Assembly: GCA_034401795.1 (NCBI GenBank) | Contig: CM067366.1 | Span: 67,974,014 to 68,038,013, forward strand | Direction of reading: 5' to 3' | Length of the DNA stretch: 64,000 nt | Source of the DNA: Chaetoderma sp. LZ-2023a | Lineage: Eukaryota > Mollusca > Caudofoveata > Chaetodermatida > Chaetodermatidae | Part shown: piece by piece, positions 44,991 through 56,311 of the stretch | Layout of the letters: every line of letters starts with the position of its first letter | Position numbering within the stretch: the stretch's first letter is position 1 | Notes under the pieces: generated by a model | The model's database searches: none | What the model was told of the DNA's origin: nothing | Seen by the model: only the letters and a program-made list of their open reading frames with translations | Translations under genes and position numbers: made by a program

Positions 44991-46430
44991 CTTCTAATGC
45001 ATAGCATAGCTAAACTGTAGGAGTTGTGTTGACATCTTGAAATGATTGTTAGAGATGGACGCACTGACAGACTGATATAAATGCATTCTATACAGACGCA
45101 TGGATGTACAGGCATATGGATAGCACATGAACATCTTCAAGTGGTAATCAGAACCCGTACCAAGTTTCAAAGGAATCACAGCTAAATTGTAGTTGTGTTG
45201 ACAAGAAATGATTGGTACTGCAGTTTATGTATTGGCTTAAAGGTATTTAAAGTGGGATAACTTTGTAATGAATAATTTTCTGGCCACGAAAAAAGCACAT
45301 ACACATCTTCAGATTGCAATGACTAGATTTACCACGTTTCAAAAGAATTGTAACTAAACTGTGGGAGGAGTTGCGTTGACAATGATGGACCGACAGACAA
45401 ACATACATTTTGGACAGATGGATGGACGTACAAGTATCCGGATAGCACATGCACATCTTCATGTCATAATGATAACACTTACTAAGTTTCAAAAGAATTG
45501 CAGCTAAACTCTAGGAGGAATTGCATTGACAAGAAATGATTGGTAATACAGTTTATGTATCAGCTTTAAGGTATTTAAAGGGGGATAACTCTGTAATGAA
45601 AAAGTTGTTGGCCGCGATAAAAGCACATGCACATCAGCACATGATACTGATAATGTGGACGAAATTTAAAGTTAATCCATTGAAATCTCTAGGAGTTGCG
45701 TTGACAAGAAATAATTGTCAGAGATGGATGGGCCAACAGACGGATATACATACATTTTGGACAAACGGATGGACGTACAGGTATACGGATAACACATGCA
45801 CACCATCACGTAGTAATGATAATGCTTACTAAGTTTCAAAAGAATTGGAGCTAAACTGTAGGAGGAGTTGCGTTGACAAGAAATGATTGGCAATGCAGTT
45901 TATGTAACAGCTTTAAGATATTTAAAGGGGGATAACTCTGTAATGAAGTTTTGGCCACAAAAAAAGCACACACATCTACACATGATACTGATAATGTGGA
46001 CAAAATTTAAAGTTAATTCATTGAGACCTCTAGGAGGAGTTGCGTTGACAAGAAATAATTGTCAGAGATGGATAGACTGACAGACGGGCATATATATATT
46101 TTGGACAGATGGATAGACATACAGGTGTACAACTAGCACATGCAGATCTTCATGTGGTAATGATAATACTTATCAAATTTCATTAGAATCACAGCTAAAC
46201 TGTAGGAGTTGCGCTGACAAGGAATGATTGGCAATGCAGTTTATGTATCGGCTTTAAGATATTTAAAGGGGGATAACACCTGTAATAAAAAAAATATTTG
46301 GTGGTGAAAAAAGCACATGCACATCTGCACATGATACTGATGATGTGGACAACATTTTAAGTCAATCCATTGAGACCTCTAGGAGGAGTTGCGTTGACAA
46401 GATGGGGACAGATGGACGGACATGCTGATC
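44990..46430. repeat. ~350-bp tandem repeat, about four units
   Basis: Units begin near 45180, 45530, 45880 and 46200 with 'gttg(c)gttgacaagaaatgattggtaatac', followed by 'ggtatttaaagggggataactctgtaatga', 'aagcacatgcacatc', and 'gacagacggatatacatacattttgga'. Small ORFs inside repeat from unit to unit and are not genes. Confidence 0.85.
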
Positions 46431-46492
46431 GCCATTTCCCCCGGTCTGGAAATAAAATCAAAATAAGACCAATCAAAATTCTCATTTGCTGT

Positions 46493-48032
46493 TAGGGTTG
46501 GGCGATTTTTCGATATTATCATCAATATCGCGATATACCGAATACCGATACCGAAATCGTCATAATTACGAAAAATCGTAAATATCGTCAATACCGCCAG
46601 GACGATATTGCACTTTTAACTGTGAGCATAATATAAATAACTAAGTTAGAAATGTCATACTCTTACCTCTATTCGGTCCAGTAATAGTCTTTAAGTAATA
46701 ATCTAGTCTGTCTAAGGTAATAAAAACTTAATAAACTCCAAAATAATCTGTGTTCATTTAATTCATGGTTTGTTTGCGCTAATAAAATGATTTAAAGTAC
46801 AAAATAATCCTTTGTTGTTCACTTTTCATAATTGCATAAATAGACGACGCCATGTTTTTTCTTGCCTCATTCTGAGTATTATACAGTGGGGAATACCATT
46901 TGCACTACCCACATTTCATTCTGATGACGTCATTACTACAGGTCAAGCTATTTATCCATTAGTCATTGATCTGCATGGTTAAACATTCTTCTGACCGTGA
47001 AAGATTTAAACTTTAAAACTTTTGAGGTCGATAGGAAACCACACACACTTAATCCCTTATCAATACCACAGCTTGGAACGGTGGGTGAGGGGGCAGTTAA
47101 TCTCTTGCTTTACCGTTATACGATTTTATGTTACTTTATACAATATATTTAGCATTTTTAAACGAATCAGATCAAAATTCATTCCACATATAACATTACA
47201 GATTTATTCTAAGTGAGAAACGTCCTTAAAATAAAGAATTTAGGCCTAATTATTTCCAGTTTTCTATCAGTTGTGGCAGGCTTGGCTGCAGAGTTAACTG
47301 GGTTAATTTCACACATCCCGGCTACGCCTTGAGATCAATGGATAAACCCGCTAAGTAGTGAGCAAATTTGAATAGGTCTACAATGGGGCAAATTAGTATT
47401 TAATATTACAGACCAAATAGAATCTGATATAATTGTTTCCAGTCTTCACGCTCGTTCTCGTTCAAAATCATGCAGTGTTATTTTTATTAATTTGCATCGT
47501 CTATGCTAGCAGCGGCCGTGATAACAGCTGTCGGAATTCTGCAGTGTGAATTCTGATTGGCTCAAGTATGATACGGTGGCCAATCAGATTTCGTTCTGCA
47601 GAATTCCTTTCTGCGCGATGAAGTTAATGCGTATTCCTTGCTCAATCTTTTGACAGTTGTCGTGAGGTAAAGCGTGAGGTAAAGATAACATAAAATACAA
47701 CACAAGAACAGAAGAAAATCCTTTATTTTTCTTATTTGTGATGGGTTAGTTGCATTACATTCGTTGCTTTAAACTGTATATTGAAGGGTGTCAAAGTGTG
47801 GTATTTCATGTATTAAATATGAGGAAATGGTAATCATGGCGATCTTAATTTACGGTTTCAATGCAACAAATTTAATGAAAATAACTTGCAGACACCACCA
47901 ATTTGAAATACATGTTATTCTATGTTTACACCCTAACTCCACACCTCACCCAAATGACGATATATCGTGATACCGCGGTATTTTAATGAGATACCGATAT
48001 CGTCATACCTTGAGCAATATCGCCCAACCCTA
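46493..48032. mobile_element. Non-autonomous hAT-type DNA transposon
   Basis: Ends TAGGGTTGGGCGAT and ATCGCCCAACCCTA are perfect 14-bp inverted repeats. They are flanked by the exact 8-bp direct repeat TTTGCTGT (46485-46492 and 48033-48040), the target duplication size of hAT transposons. The subterminal parts are rich in 'cgatat' and 'taccg'. No transposase frame is present in its 1540 bp, so it would depend on a related active element. Confidence 0.92.
47530..47611. repeat. Nested palindrome inside the hAT element
   Basis: ggaattctgcag and its complement ctgcagaattcc bracket a second pair, ctgattggc and gccaatcag, about 80 bp in all. Confidence 0.85.
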
Positions 48033-48049
48033 TTTGCTGTGCTGAAGTT

Positions 48050-49080
48050 TACTGTCATATGATCATTCTACCATTGTTGAAATTAGCCCATTGATTAATG
48101 AGAAGTATCGTTTTAAATGGTTCCAGAAAATTTTCAAAAAAATCAAAAAAATTGCTGCCAAAACATTGACCAATTAAAAGTAATCAAGCGCTTAATGAGT
48201 AGCATTTTCAACAATTTCCCGCCATTTTTCAGAAAATCCAAGATGGCCACCAAATATAGAATCAAGCAGTCAAAATTGTGTATAACAATTCTGAAGCCTA
48301 CCAGCTGGGTCATTCCAGCGAGTTTGGCTTACATCGGCCAAGCGGTTAATGATGAGTAACCTTTTAACTCATTTCCCAAAATATTCAGAAAATCCAAGAT
48401 GGCCACCAGAAAGAGGGATCAATCAAAATTCTGTAAACAAATTCTGAAACCGACCACCCTAGTATCCTTCTACCCAAGTCTGGTTGAAATTGGGCAAGCA
48501 GTTAATGAAGAGTAGCACCTTAAACGATTTCCTGCAATTCTTTGGAAAATTCAAGGTGGCTGCCGAAAAAAATTGACCAATCAAAATTCTGTAAACAAGT
48601 TACGAAACCTCCCACCCTAGTATCCTTCCAGCCAAGTCTGGTAGAAATTGCCCAAGCAGTTAATGAGTAGCATTTTAAATGATTTCCCGCCATGTTTTCA
48701 GAAAATTCAAGATGACTGCCGAAAAAATTGATCAATCAAAATTCTGTATACATGTTCCGAAACCTACAATCCTAGTATCCTTCCAGCTAAGTCTGGTTGA
48801 AATCTCCCAGGCAGTTAATGTGGAGTAAGCATTTTAAACATTTTCCTGCCATGTTTCTAAAAATTCAAGACGGCCAATGAAAAATAATTGACCACATACC
48901 ACCCAGTTAGTATCCTTCCAGCCAATTCTGGTTGAAATTGCCCGAGGAGTAGCATTTTAAACAGCTTCCTGCCACACACACCCTTCATTCCAACCATGGA
49001 AAATTCAAGATAGCAGATGGTCACCGAAAAAATTGTTGACTCAAAATTATGTATACAGGTTCTGAAACATACCACTGTAC
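48050..49080. repeat. ~150-bp tandem repeat with 'aagatgg' core
   Basis: Five or six units with 'ccttccagcc(a)agtctggttgaaatt', 'gcagttaatga(g)tagcattttaaa', 'gaaaattcaagatggc(c)' and 'gaccaatcaaaattctgta'. It abuts the truncated gag of DIRS copy D. Confidence 0.8.
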
Positions 49081-49090
49081 ATGTAGGATC

Positions 49091-50450
49091 ATAGGAGTGA
49101 TTGACAGCATTCATAGATGCCCTCACACCATCTGAGCAGAGGGACAGGACTTCTTCACAGTGCGCCTGGCTCTTGTTCACAAGTGCTCGGGCGGGGCCAC
49201 CCGTTCCAGCAGTCTGGACGCCAAACACCCAACAGTCATCTTCAGTAACCGTTGGGACTGCACCATATCGCTCATACTCCCACCCCCACCCCACTGCCTG
49301 GGGATACACCCATCTCGCCCGCACCTCCCTAGAGGCCGCAGGGAGCTGGCTCTTCGTTGAAAGTTGTTTGGCGTAAATCGCCTCCAACAACTCCTTGAAC
49401 TAGGGATCAAGTCCAATGGACTAGATCCGAGCCGTGGGCAAGACCCCCATCCATATGAATGCCACCGACGGATGAGGCATGTCTTCCTTAGATGTGGCTG
49501 AAACCACGGATGGGTCCACCCTGGCTAGCCTAGCCTGAGCATCAGACCAGTCCACCTCAGAAGAAGAGACCCCCACCCACCCCCTTAAACACATCACCCG
49601 TTGAAATAAATACAAAGCATTGAAGCAGAATTGGGATAGATAGGGTGCCCGGGATTGACTCATACTGACAGTAATCACCCACTACAGGTACAGAATAAAT
49701 ATGAGATCTGGCTGCTAGGTGAGAAAAAGGATTAAATTTGACACTTTCGACGCCTCTTCCCCGTTTACTTATTTCCCCTTATTTATGCAATGTCTGAATA
49801 TGTATAACACGGCTGCGACAGCAGTCCGGACTGAGCGAAATCCAGGTGAAAAAGGCCCGATGGAACGTCGACATCTGCCACCCGGTTGACAAACCTGTAC
49901 AAAACATGTGGATGAGCTACGGGAAGTAGTGGATTCTGTCACACCGTGAAAGCGTCCGGCATGCCAGAACGCTTCCATGCAGGAGAATATCTTCTTCCTC
50001 CACCGTCGGCTCTTGAGCCAAAGCAAGAGGAAGGACAGGTACATGTCCATCTCCGCCTAGCCTGACCAGCTGGGGACGTAGGAGCATCCCGCACCGGCCT
50101 GCATCAACAGGACTGTGGACTGAAAGGACTCAAACGATCGCCTTACTCTGCCCAAACACCCAAGGCCTGAGTCCCCGCTCATTCAGGCGCTCTTCCAGAC
50201 CTTCTGACTAACGCCTGATCCACTTTGCCCGCCTTGTCCCTCCCGATTCTCTCCAAACGTGCATGTCGATTGCAATAAAATTCTGCCACAAACATCTCCG
50301 ACGACCACTTTGCGCATACTATCGCAAGGGCTTACAACTTTGCACTTCACGCTAAGCAACAGACAGTGATGTCCCAAGAACATTACACGCTTCATGAAGC
50401 GGTTATGGCAGTCGTGAGCAAAATGTATCAGGCGGGGCCTTGCCCCCTTC
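49091..50450 (-). pseudogene. DIRS gag (copy D), truncated and frameshifted
   Basis: The C-part SSSEVDWSDAQARLARVDPS, QLPAASREVRARW and KSQAHCEEVLSLCSDGVRAS closely follows copy C gag. The N-part (VCQPGGRCRRS, FSPGFRSVRTAVAAVLYI) follows copy B. A decayed Cys/His module (CHNRFMKR...GHHC...KC...SPCD) lies at about 50310-50425. Several frames are used and the end is missing, so no working protein. Confidence 0.75.
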
Positions 50451-51300
50451 ACTTTCTAAGCGATCAAACCTAAGAATTAAAATGCTGCACACGATATGAT
50501 GATGAGTAAGGCACGTGCAATTTACTTGATTGTAATTACAAATTTGACTCATAAATTAACCATTAAGTTTCTCTCAAATTAATGATAACAAAGTTTTAGG
50601 CAGGACAATATTTGAAAATTGATTATGAGCGAAATTTAAGTAAACACGACTTGGTAATTAACTGCACGTTAAAATAGCCCAAGAAAATAAGACTAGATCG
50701 CTACAAACACTGTGTAACAGCTGAACCGAGAGCTAATGATCGGCATAAAACATTCAGAGTGCATAGACACGCCAAGCCAAAACATAAACGTTAATCATGG
50801 GCGCCGCCATCTTGGCTAACGGGCGCACCCATCGATATGTGAAGGAACTGAGTCGCAAGAGAAATGTATAACCAAGTACCCGGATAAGATTAAAACGGTT
50901 AATGGGTAACGGAGCAGACTCCAACACATGGCTACCATTTTAAACAATGTGCCAATTTAAGATCATTTCAAACCGCCATCGTGATGGCACGAGTATATTA
51001 ATTCTAGATTGATACAACCTGCCCCTGTAATGATTTTCCATTTTCCTTCCAGTAAAGCCAGCCATCAGAATCGATGCGTAGAATACTCAAAACGCAAAAA
51101 TTCAAGCTAAATTACGACTTCAGAAAAACGTGACTATAACAGTCGAGCAAAATAGACGAATCTGACTCTTGTTGGGAATTAACTCGGTCACCTGGAGGCT
51201 ATGGTAATTCTACGGAGAACGACGTATGGACAGGACCGATGGAGAGTCGTGGAGTTTTAATTGTTTATTTTGAGCTAGACTAGATACACCTAGACATTAT

Positions 51301-51338
51301 CATAATAGTACATCTGTTGGGGTATTATTCGAAGTAGA
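51301..51338. repeat. DIRS terminal sequence, copy D
   Basis: cataatagtacatctgttgg followed by ggtattattcgaagtaga; same as 11530-11567 at the outer end of copy B, apart from a few bases. Confidence 0.8.
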
Positions 51339-51634
51339 TCGTGTGCATATATCTTGCTTAAGTTAATACATTCTATATTACATATGGGGTCAGAAATTAT
51401 TATCATTCGACAAAGCATTACGAAATTTTTTTGTTTGTTTGGTGGTTACTGAGTTACCATTAGTCCCACATATTATTATGGATTATTATTATTATTATTG
51501 TTATTACTATAATTATTTGGTTCTGGTGACTTGGGTGCAAGTATGAGAATAGCATGCCATGCTGGTGAGTGTTTTCCAGTTTAGTCTAATCTTCTTTTTG
51601 ATACACAAACTTAAATGCAGGATTAAAGACTTAG
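51339..51634. other. No feature seen
   Basis: AT-rich spacer with a short ATT run at 51482-51500. Confidence 0.5.
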
Positions 51635-51934
51635 ATTTCCCTTTCTCCGAGATCTAAAATACTCACCATTCTGTTACTTCTGATATACAGCTGGCCTTGA
51701 CAGCGGCTCTAGGATTATAGACTTAGAAAGCTTTACCGAGCTCCTATGGGAAACCGGGTACCCGGCTCCCAGTTGGGACTGCCGAGTACCCGGTTTACCA
51801 TAGGAGCTCGGTATTGCTTTGCATAGCCACCATAATCAAGAGAAAACTATGGTTTGCCTCTGTCAGGGGCTGGGAGGCTGTATATCAGAAGTAACAGAAT
51901 GGTGAGTATTGTTAGATCTCGGAGAAAGGGAAAT
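51635..51934. mobile_element. Fold-back DNA element with ~57-bp terminal inverted repeats
   Basis: The left arm 51635-51692 (atttccctttctccgagatc...ctgatatacag) is the near-perfect complement of the right arm 51878-51934. A second hairpin (accgagctcctatgg / ccataggagctcggt and gtacccgg / ccgggtac) lies inside at about 51733-51815. Non-coding. A degraded relative lies at 57480-57720. Confidence 0.85.
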
Positions 51935-52139
51935 TGACATTTCCTGCATTCTCCTTCGATCAAAGGTCACCATTCTGTTACTTCTGATATACACCAGATT
52001 TGTGGATAACCTGGAAGGGGCAAGCCATACATGCTCAATTTTGCCCCTTGGAGATAAGAGTTTTAGACTGTCAAACTTGACTAACGGAGACCTAAATGGA
52101 CTCGTCAAGTTCACGGAACCGAAGTTCACATTCGACAGT

Positions 52140-52840
52140 CACAGTCCACCCCCCCCAACTGCGTCCTTTCACAGAAACCTAGGTATTATTATTGACCAGC
52201 CTATGGACATGAATGCACATATACCATCCGCATGTAAATCTGCATATTTCCATCTCCGCAACATCAACTCCATCAGAAATGTGTTAACACACCAACGCAC
52301 AAATACATGCCTTCATCACGTCATGATTAGACAATGGAAATAGTCTTCTTTCCGGTATTATAGAACAGTCTCTGAATAAACTGCAGGGTTTTCAAAATGC
52401 TGCGGCTCGCATTATCATGAAGGTCAGGAAGGGGGGAGCATATAACACCAATTCTAAAACATCCCCACAGGTTGCCAGTCCAGCAGAGAATAGAGTTTAA
52501 GCTTCTCCTCCTGACCTGGAAATGTCTGCATAATAGAGCCCCTGAATACATGCAAGACATGCTAACACCCTATGACCCAGGCCGCATACTTCAGTCTAGA
52601 GACCACCAATTGCTCTGCGTCCCACGATCAAACTTGCGCTCATGTGGGGATAGAACTTTCAGTGTGGTTGCCCCTAAACTATGGAATAAACTGCCTTTTG
52701 CTATAAGAACATGCAAATCAATAGAAAGTTTCAAGAAAACACTTACGTCTCACCTATTCACAAGCGCCTATGAAAATTAGTTTATCGAAATATGGCGCTA
52801 TATGAATGCTGTATTATTATTATTATTATTATTATTAGCA
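52140..52840 (+). pseudogene. Non-LTR retrotransposon RT, C-terminal fragment (L2/CR1-like)
   Basis: Pieces in order: RNLGIIIDQPMDMNAHI and SAYFHLRNINSIRNVLT (52175-52300), EQSLNKLQGFQNAAARIIMK (52365-52425, another frame), and RIEFKLLLLTWKCLHNRAPE through APKLWNKLPFAIRTCKSIES to a stop at 52780. This is the thumb and C-terminal part of an L2-like RT. It ends with 'atggcgctatatgaatgctg' and an ATT repeat (52810-52838), the usual kind of tail. 5' part missing, two or more frameshifts. Confidence 0.88.
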
Positions 52841-53196
52841 TTGGCGGACAAATATTATTTTATTAGGTATTGAGGCTTATTTGGCTTTGTAGGGTTCAAA
52901 GGGCACAGTGGTTAATTCAGAATTTTAATATACCATTAACAGAGGAAGTAAAGTCATGAAGTTTGTTTCATTGTAATGTTGTTGTTGTTTGGATCATCCT
53001 CCTCTTAATAGGAGCACCCACGCACAGTGGTCCGTATAAGTCTATTAACACAAAAGTCTAATTAATTAGTTAGTTAAGGCACACGTAAGGTTAATAGTGT
53101 TCCATTCGTCTATGTTACCTACATGCAAGTCCGAGCATAATGGTCCAATGTACAAGTCCTATACAGCTGGTATGAGAAGTATTTCGCACAGGGCTG
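52841..53196. other. No feature seen
   Basis: AT-rich spacer between two retrotransposon fragments. Confidence 0.5.
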
Positions 53197-53881
53197 TTAT
53201 GGTAGTAGGTTGATAAGGAAGCACCTACCACAGTGTAGATTATAGCAGAGTCTTCTAGTGAGGTGTTCAATGTTGAGAAGCAGGTCAGGGCAATTTGGCA
53301 GGACGTCTGTAGTGGTCAGGGCAGTACAGTCGATGATGAGTTGTAGTAGCGGGTTGTCGTCTCCACAGAGGTGTATCCATACCGCAGGACCCAATGCATC
53401 CATAAGCAGTGCCTTCAGTTCTGACAGATAATGTCGTCTATGTGAATGTAAGGCTCCGCAGTGCATCAGAAAATGTGAGTAGTCCTCTTGTGCTGATTGA
53501 CAAAGGCGACATATGGAGGTGACATATGGAGGTGACACCGTTCCGACTGAACTTGCTAAGTGTAGATTGAACCAGGTATGTTCCGGCGATAAGACGTGCT
53601 TTGACCACGCTTCTTTTAACATCCTTTGTATCATCCTCGACCGATTGTACTGATGGGTGGAGCTTTCCAATTGACAGAATGCTAACATTAAGATTTGCTA
53701 ATGTGCTTTTCAGGCCACATTTGTCCTGCAGTATCCCATTCCAGTAGTTGTCAACGGCACGGTATACAGATGATTTCCAGGCAGCCTTGGCCGGTGTGTT
53801 CTGAATAAGTTCTACTATTGGTGGTATGTCATACTCAAGGAGTAGCTTGTATATGTATTTATGTTTATGTATGTGAAGCAC
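53197..53881 (-). pseudogene. Non-LTR retrotransposon C-terminal fragment with zinc finger
   Basis: The upper half (53881 to about 53537) reads AWKSSVYRAVDNYWN and KARLIAGTYLVQSTLSKF; the lower half, in another frame, reads CRLCQSAQEDYSHFLMHC, a C-x2-C...H-x4-C finger typical of the end of many non-LTR retrotransposon proteins, and continues to a stop at 53197. A 13-bp tandem duplication at 53511-53536 separates the frames. The RT and endonuclease parts are absent. Confidence 0.8.
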
Positions 53882-54480
53882 TAGTTGTTAACACTGGAGT
53901 CCATCTGTTTCAATTTGTTTGTAATAAAATTGTTTCTTTCTCTTATATTTAATTAGTTTACCTTTTTCTACAAAGCTACGTTCCTATGACATATCCGCGC
54001 TTAATCCATTCTTTCTCACGTTCATTATTAATTTGAGAGAATTGACTGTTATTTCCTGGAATAAACAAATGGTCGCCAACAGATATTACATTTAGAACAA
54101 CTAACACATGCCTATACACAAAAGATCTTTGGCATTTGATGAGCTGTCAAATACGCATATTTTCTCTTACAAACATTTTCATTGGTCAATTAAAGTTAAA
54201 TAGTCCACTAGAATAGAGTGTTACAAATAATGCCATTTACTAAAATGGCTGACAACCAAAACGAAAAACTTCCGCTTACCCTGTTAACGAATCTCTCAGC
54301 TGAACAGCTATCCTTGGTTTGTATGATATTATTTAACGCGGTTCTTTCTGTACAAGATTTCAAGTGTTAGAATGTGCTTTTCCTAAATAACACTAAAGTG
54401 ATATGCATTACTTACCAGTTTTCGTATTCGTAACCAGTTTTCGTGTTTGGCTCAACGTGACTACGCATAGTAGTTATAGT
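53882..54480. other. No feature seen
   Basis: AT-rich, no repeat or coding similarity recognised. Confidence 0.5.
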
Positions 54481-54484
54481 GATG

Positions 54485-55408
54485 TATGTTCCGTTCGTGA
54501 AGCCCGTTTGCTATTCAAAGCGCCAAGGTAATTGGACTCCGGTGTTAAGCGGCATTCCACAGCCACAGGGCAGTGTGCGGCTATATCGTCAATCTCTCCC
54601 CCTTCTATTGACTATTGTTAACGCCATACGGAAAAAGCCTGATATGGGGAGAGATTGACGATAATGCCCAGTGTGCTTGGACCAATACTTTTCATCTGCT
54701 TCATTAATGACATGCGAGGAGTAGTAGAAAGCATGATCAAGCCCTTTGCAGATGACACCAAGCTGTTCACATGGGTTAACTACAGAACTGCCAATGATGG
54801 ACTCCAAAAAGACTTGAAAAGCTTAAAAGACTGGTCAGATACATGGCAGTTCCATTTTAATGCAACTAAATGCAAAGTTATGCACCTAGGTAGATCTAGC
54901 AATAAATTCCAATATAGCATGCAGGAATGTGACCAGCGAGGTATTATTAGAGGAGACAGAATGTGAGAAGGACCTAGGAGTAGGAGTATACGTAGACAAT
55001 TCTCTAAAGTTCAACCAACATACAGAAAAGGCAGCCAATTAGGCCAACAGATTAGTTAGCATGATCAGACGATCATTTGACTACATAGATCCTGGCACAT
55101 TTGCCCTGTTGTATAAGATCCTAGTCCGACCACTCTTAGAATATGGCAATGTTGTTTGGTTCCCCCTTCTACAAGAAAGACATCCAACTACTGGAAAATG
55201 TTCAACATCGATCCACGAAATCTGTTCCAGGACTCTAGCAAATGTCATACCAAGAGTGCCTTAAATCACTCAAACTGCTGAGTCTAGTGTACAGACGTGT
55301 ACGGGGTGACCTAATAGAAATGTACAAATATCTGCATGATGTGTACAACGTAAACCACGAAGCCATTCTACCACTCGACAAAGGCGACAGGACAAGAGGT
55401 CACAGCTA
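54485..55408 (+). pseudogene. Non-LTR retrotransposon RT fragment (Jockey/CR1 type)
   Basis: RT motifs in order: WTPVLSGIPQ (to 54563), GSVLGPILF (interrupted by a 90-bp MITE, resuming at 54669), PFADDTKLF with the FADD catalytic motif (about 54745), MIRRSFDYIDPGTFALLYKI and LVRPLLEYGNVVWFP (55061-55160), then LLSLVYRRVRGDLIEMYKYL up to about 55405. There are an in-frame stop near 55038 and frameshifts near 54960 and 55190. The 3' end is cut at 55408-55410 by another repeat. Confidence 0.88.
54579..54668. mobile_element. 90-bp hAT-type MITE inserted in the RT fragment
   Basis: Ends ggctatatcgtcaatctctc and its complement (ggcattatcgtc when inverted, 2 mismatches in 23). The 8-bp direct repeat cagtgtgc lies on both sides (54571-54578 and 54669-54676). 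The host RT motif GSVLGP is continuous if the MITE and one repeat copy are ignored, which shows where and how it inserted. Confidence 0.92.
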
Positions 55409-55980
55409 GTGCTTCACGATATCGAATACCGGTATCATAGCTATACCGTTAGTTATACCGATATGATTTTGCTGATACCGAAATATCGAGATATAAGATA
55501 ATAATAGTATAACATTTTGCTAGGCAGATAATCTGCTTCCCATTAGTAATATTTCAATAGTATATAGCTGTCTAGCGATATAAGTTACTGCTCTTCATAC
55601 ATAAAAATTATATTTTACCTGTATTTAACGATCACGCTTTTCTTATTTATCCAAAAAAAATTTTTTTTAGAATGATCACGCTTTTCTTATTTATACAGAG
55701 CTGTCAAATTGTTGTTTTGAGGCTAGTGTTAGAGTAAGTGCTAAATTAACGATTACTTCTATGAAAGTTGCCTACGTATAAGAATGCACTTCTCGCAATT
55801 TGAGAATTGAATAAAACTTATTTTAATTACCATCATAGGACATCGGGATGGTTAAAAATGTCTAAAACCTATCTTTTCCTGCGCTAATATTTTATAATTT
55901 CTGCCCGTTGTTTGCTAGAAAAATCATAATATGAAATGAATATTTTGAGTGATATTTTATATCAATTACGACAGTCTGGT
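55409..55980. repeat. Truncated hAT-like end and unassigned sequence
   Basis: Begins 'tagtgcttcacgatatcgaa', followed by 'taccggtatc', 'ctataccgttagttatac', 'cgaaatatcgagatat', in the style of hAT subterminal sequence. No matching right end was found. 55650-55700 contains a short duplicated phrase ('gatcacgcttttcttattta'). No gene. Confidence 0.45.
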
Positions 55981-56311
55981 TAGTCAGTGATTTCCCTTAA
56001 TTGTGCACCTTTGTAGTGACCGCCCAACAGCCCAAGTAAAGAGGAACCTGACAATATGAGAAAAACTTCTCAATTTGCTATGCGATATGATTCCAGGTTC
56101 CGTTATACATTGTTGAGGATCAGTGTATGGGTGTATTATTGCCCGCTTCGTTCTTGTCGTCATAATCAATGCGATCTTTGCTGTAACGTTGCGGGGTGGG
56201 GTGCAGGAGGGTTAACAGTTAATTTATGGTCAAAATATTTGAAAATTAATTGTCTGCCTTCCATGTTTGTTTCGTTCCGCTTGCTTATTGTAGGTTTGTC
56301 CTTATTTATAG

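Larger units (their letters stand above)
49091..51338 (-). mobile_element. DIRS-like retrotransposon, copy D (gag and leader only, chimeric)
   Basis: The minus strand has a leader like copy B (50460-51338), an N-terminal gag like copy B (49769-50450), a poorly matching stretch (49595-49768), and a gag C-part like copy C (49091-49590). RT, RNase H and recombinase are absent; homology stops at 49091, in the gag segment AVNHSY, where the tandem repeat begins. Confidence 0.75.

Noticed and set aside
45000..46430. Repeated small ORFs that might be a gene family
   Set aside because: They recur with the ~350-bp tandem unit, change strand and frame, and contain only simple-repeat-like peptides.
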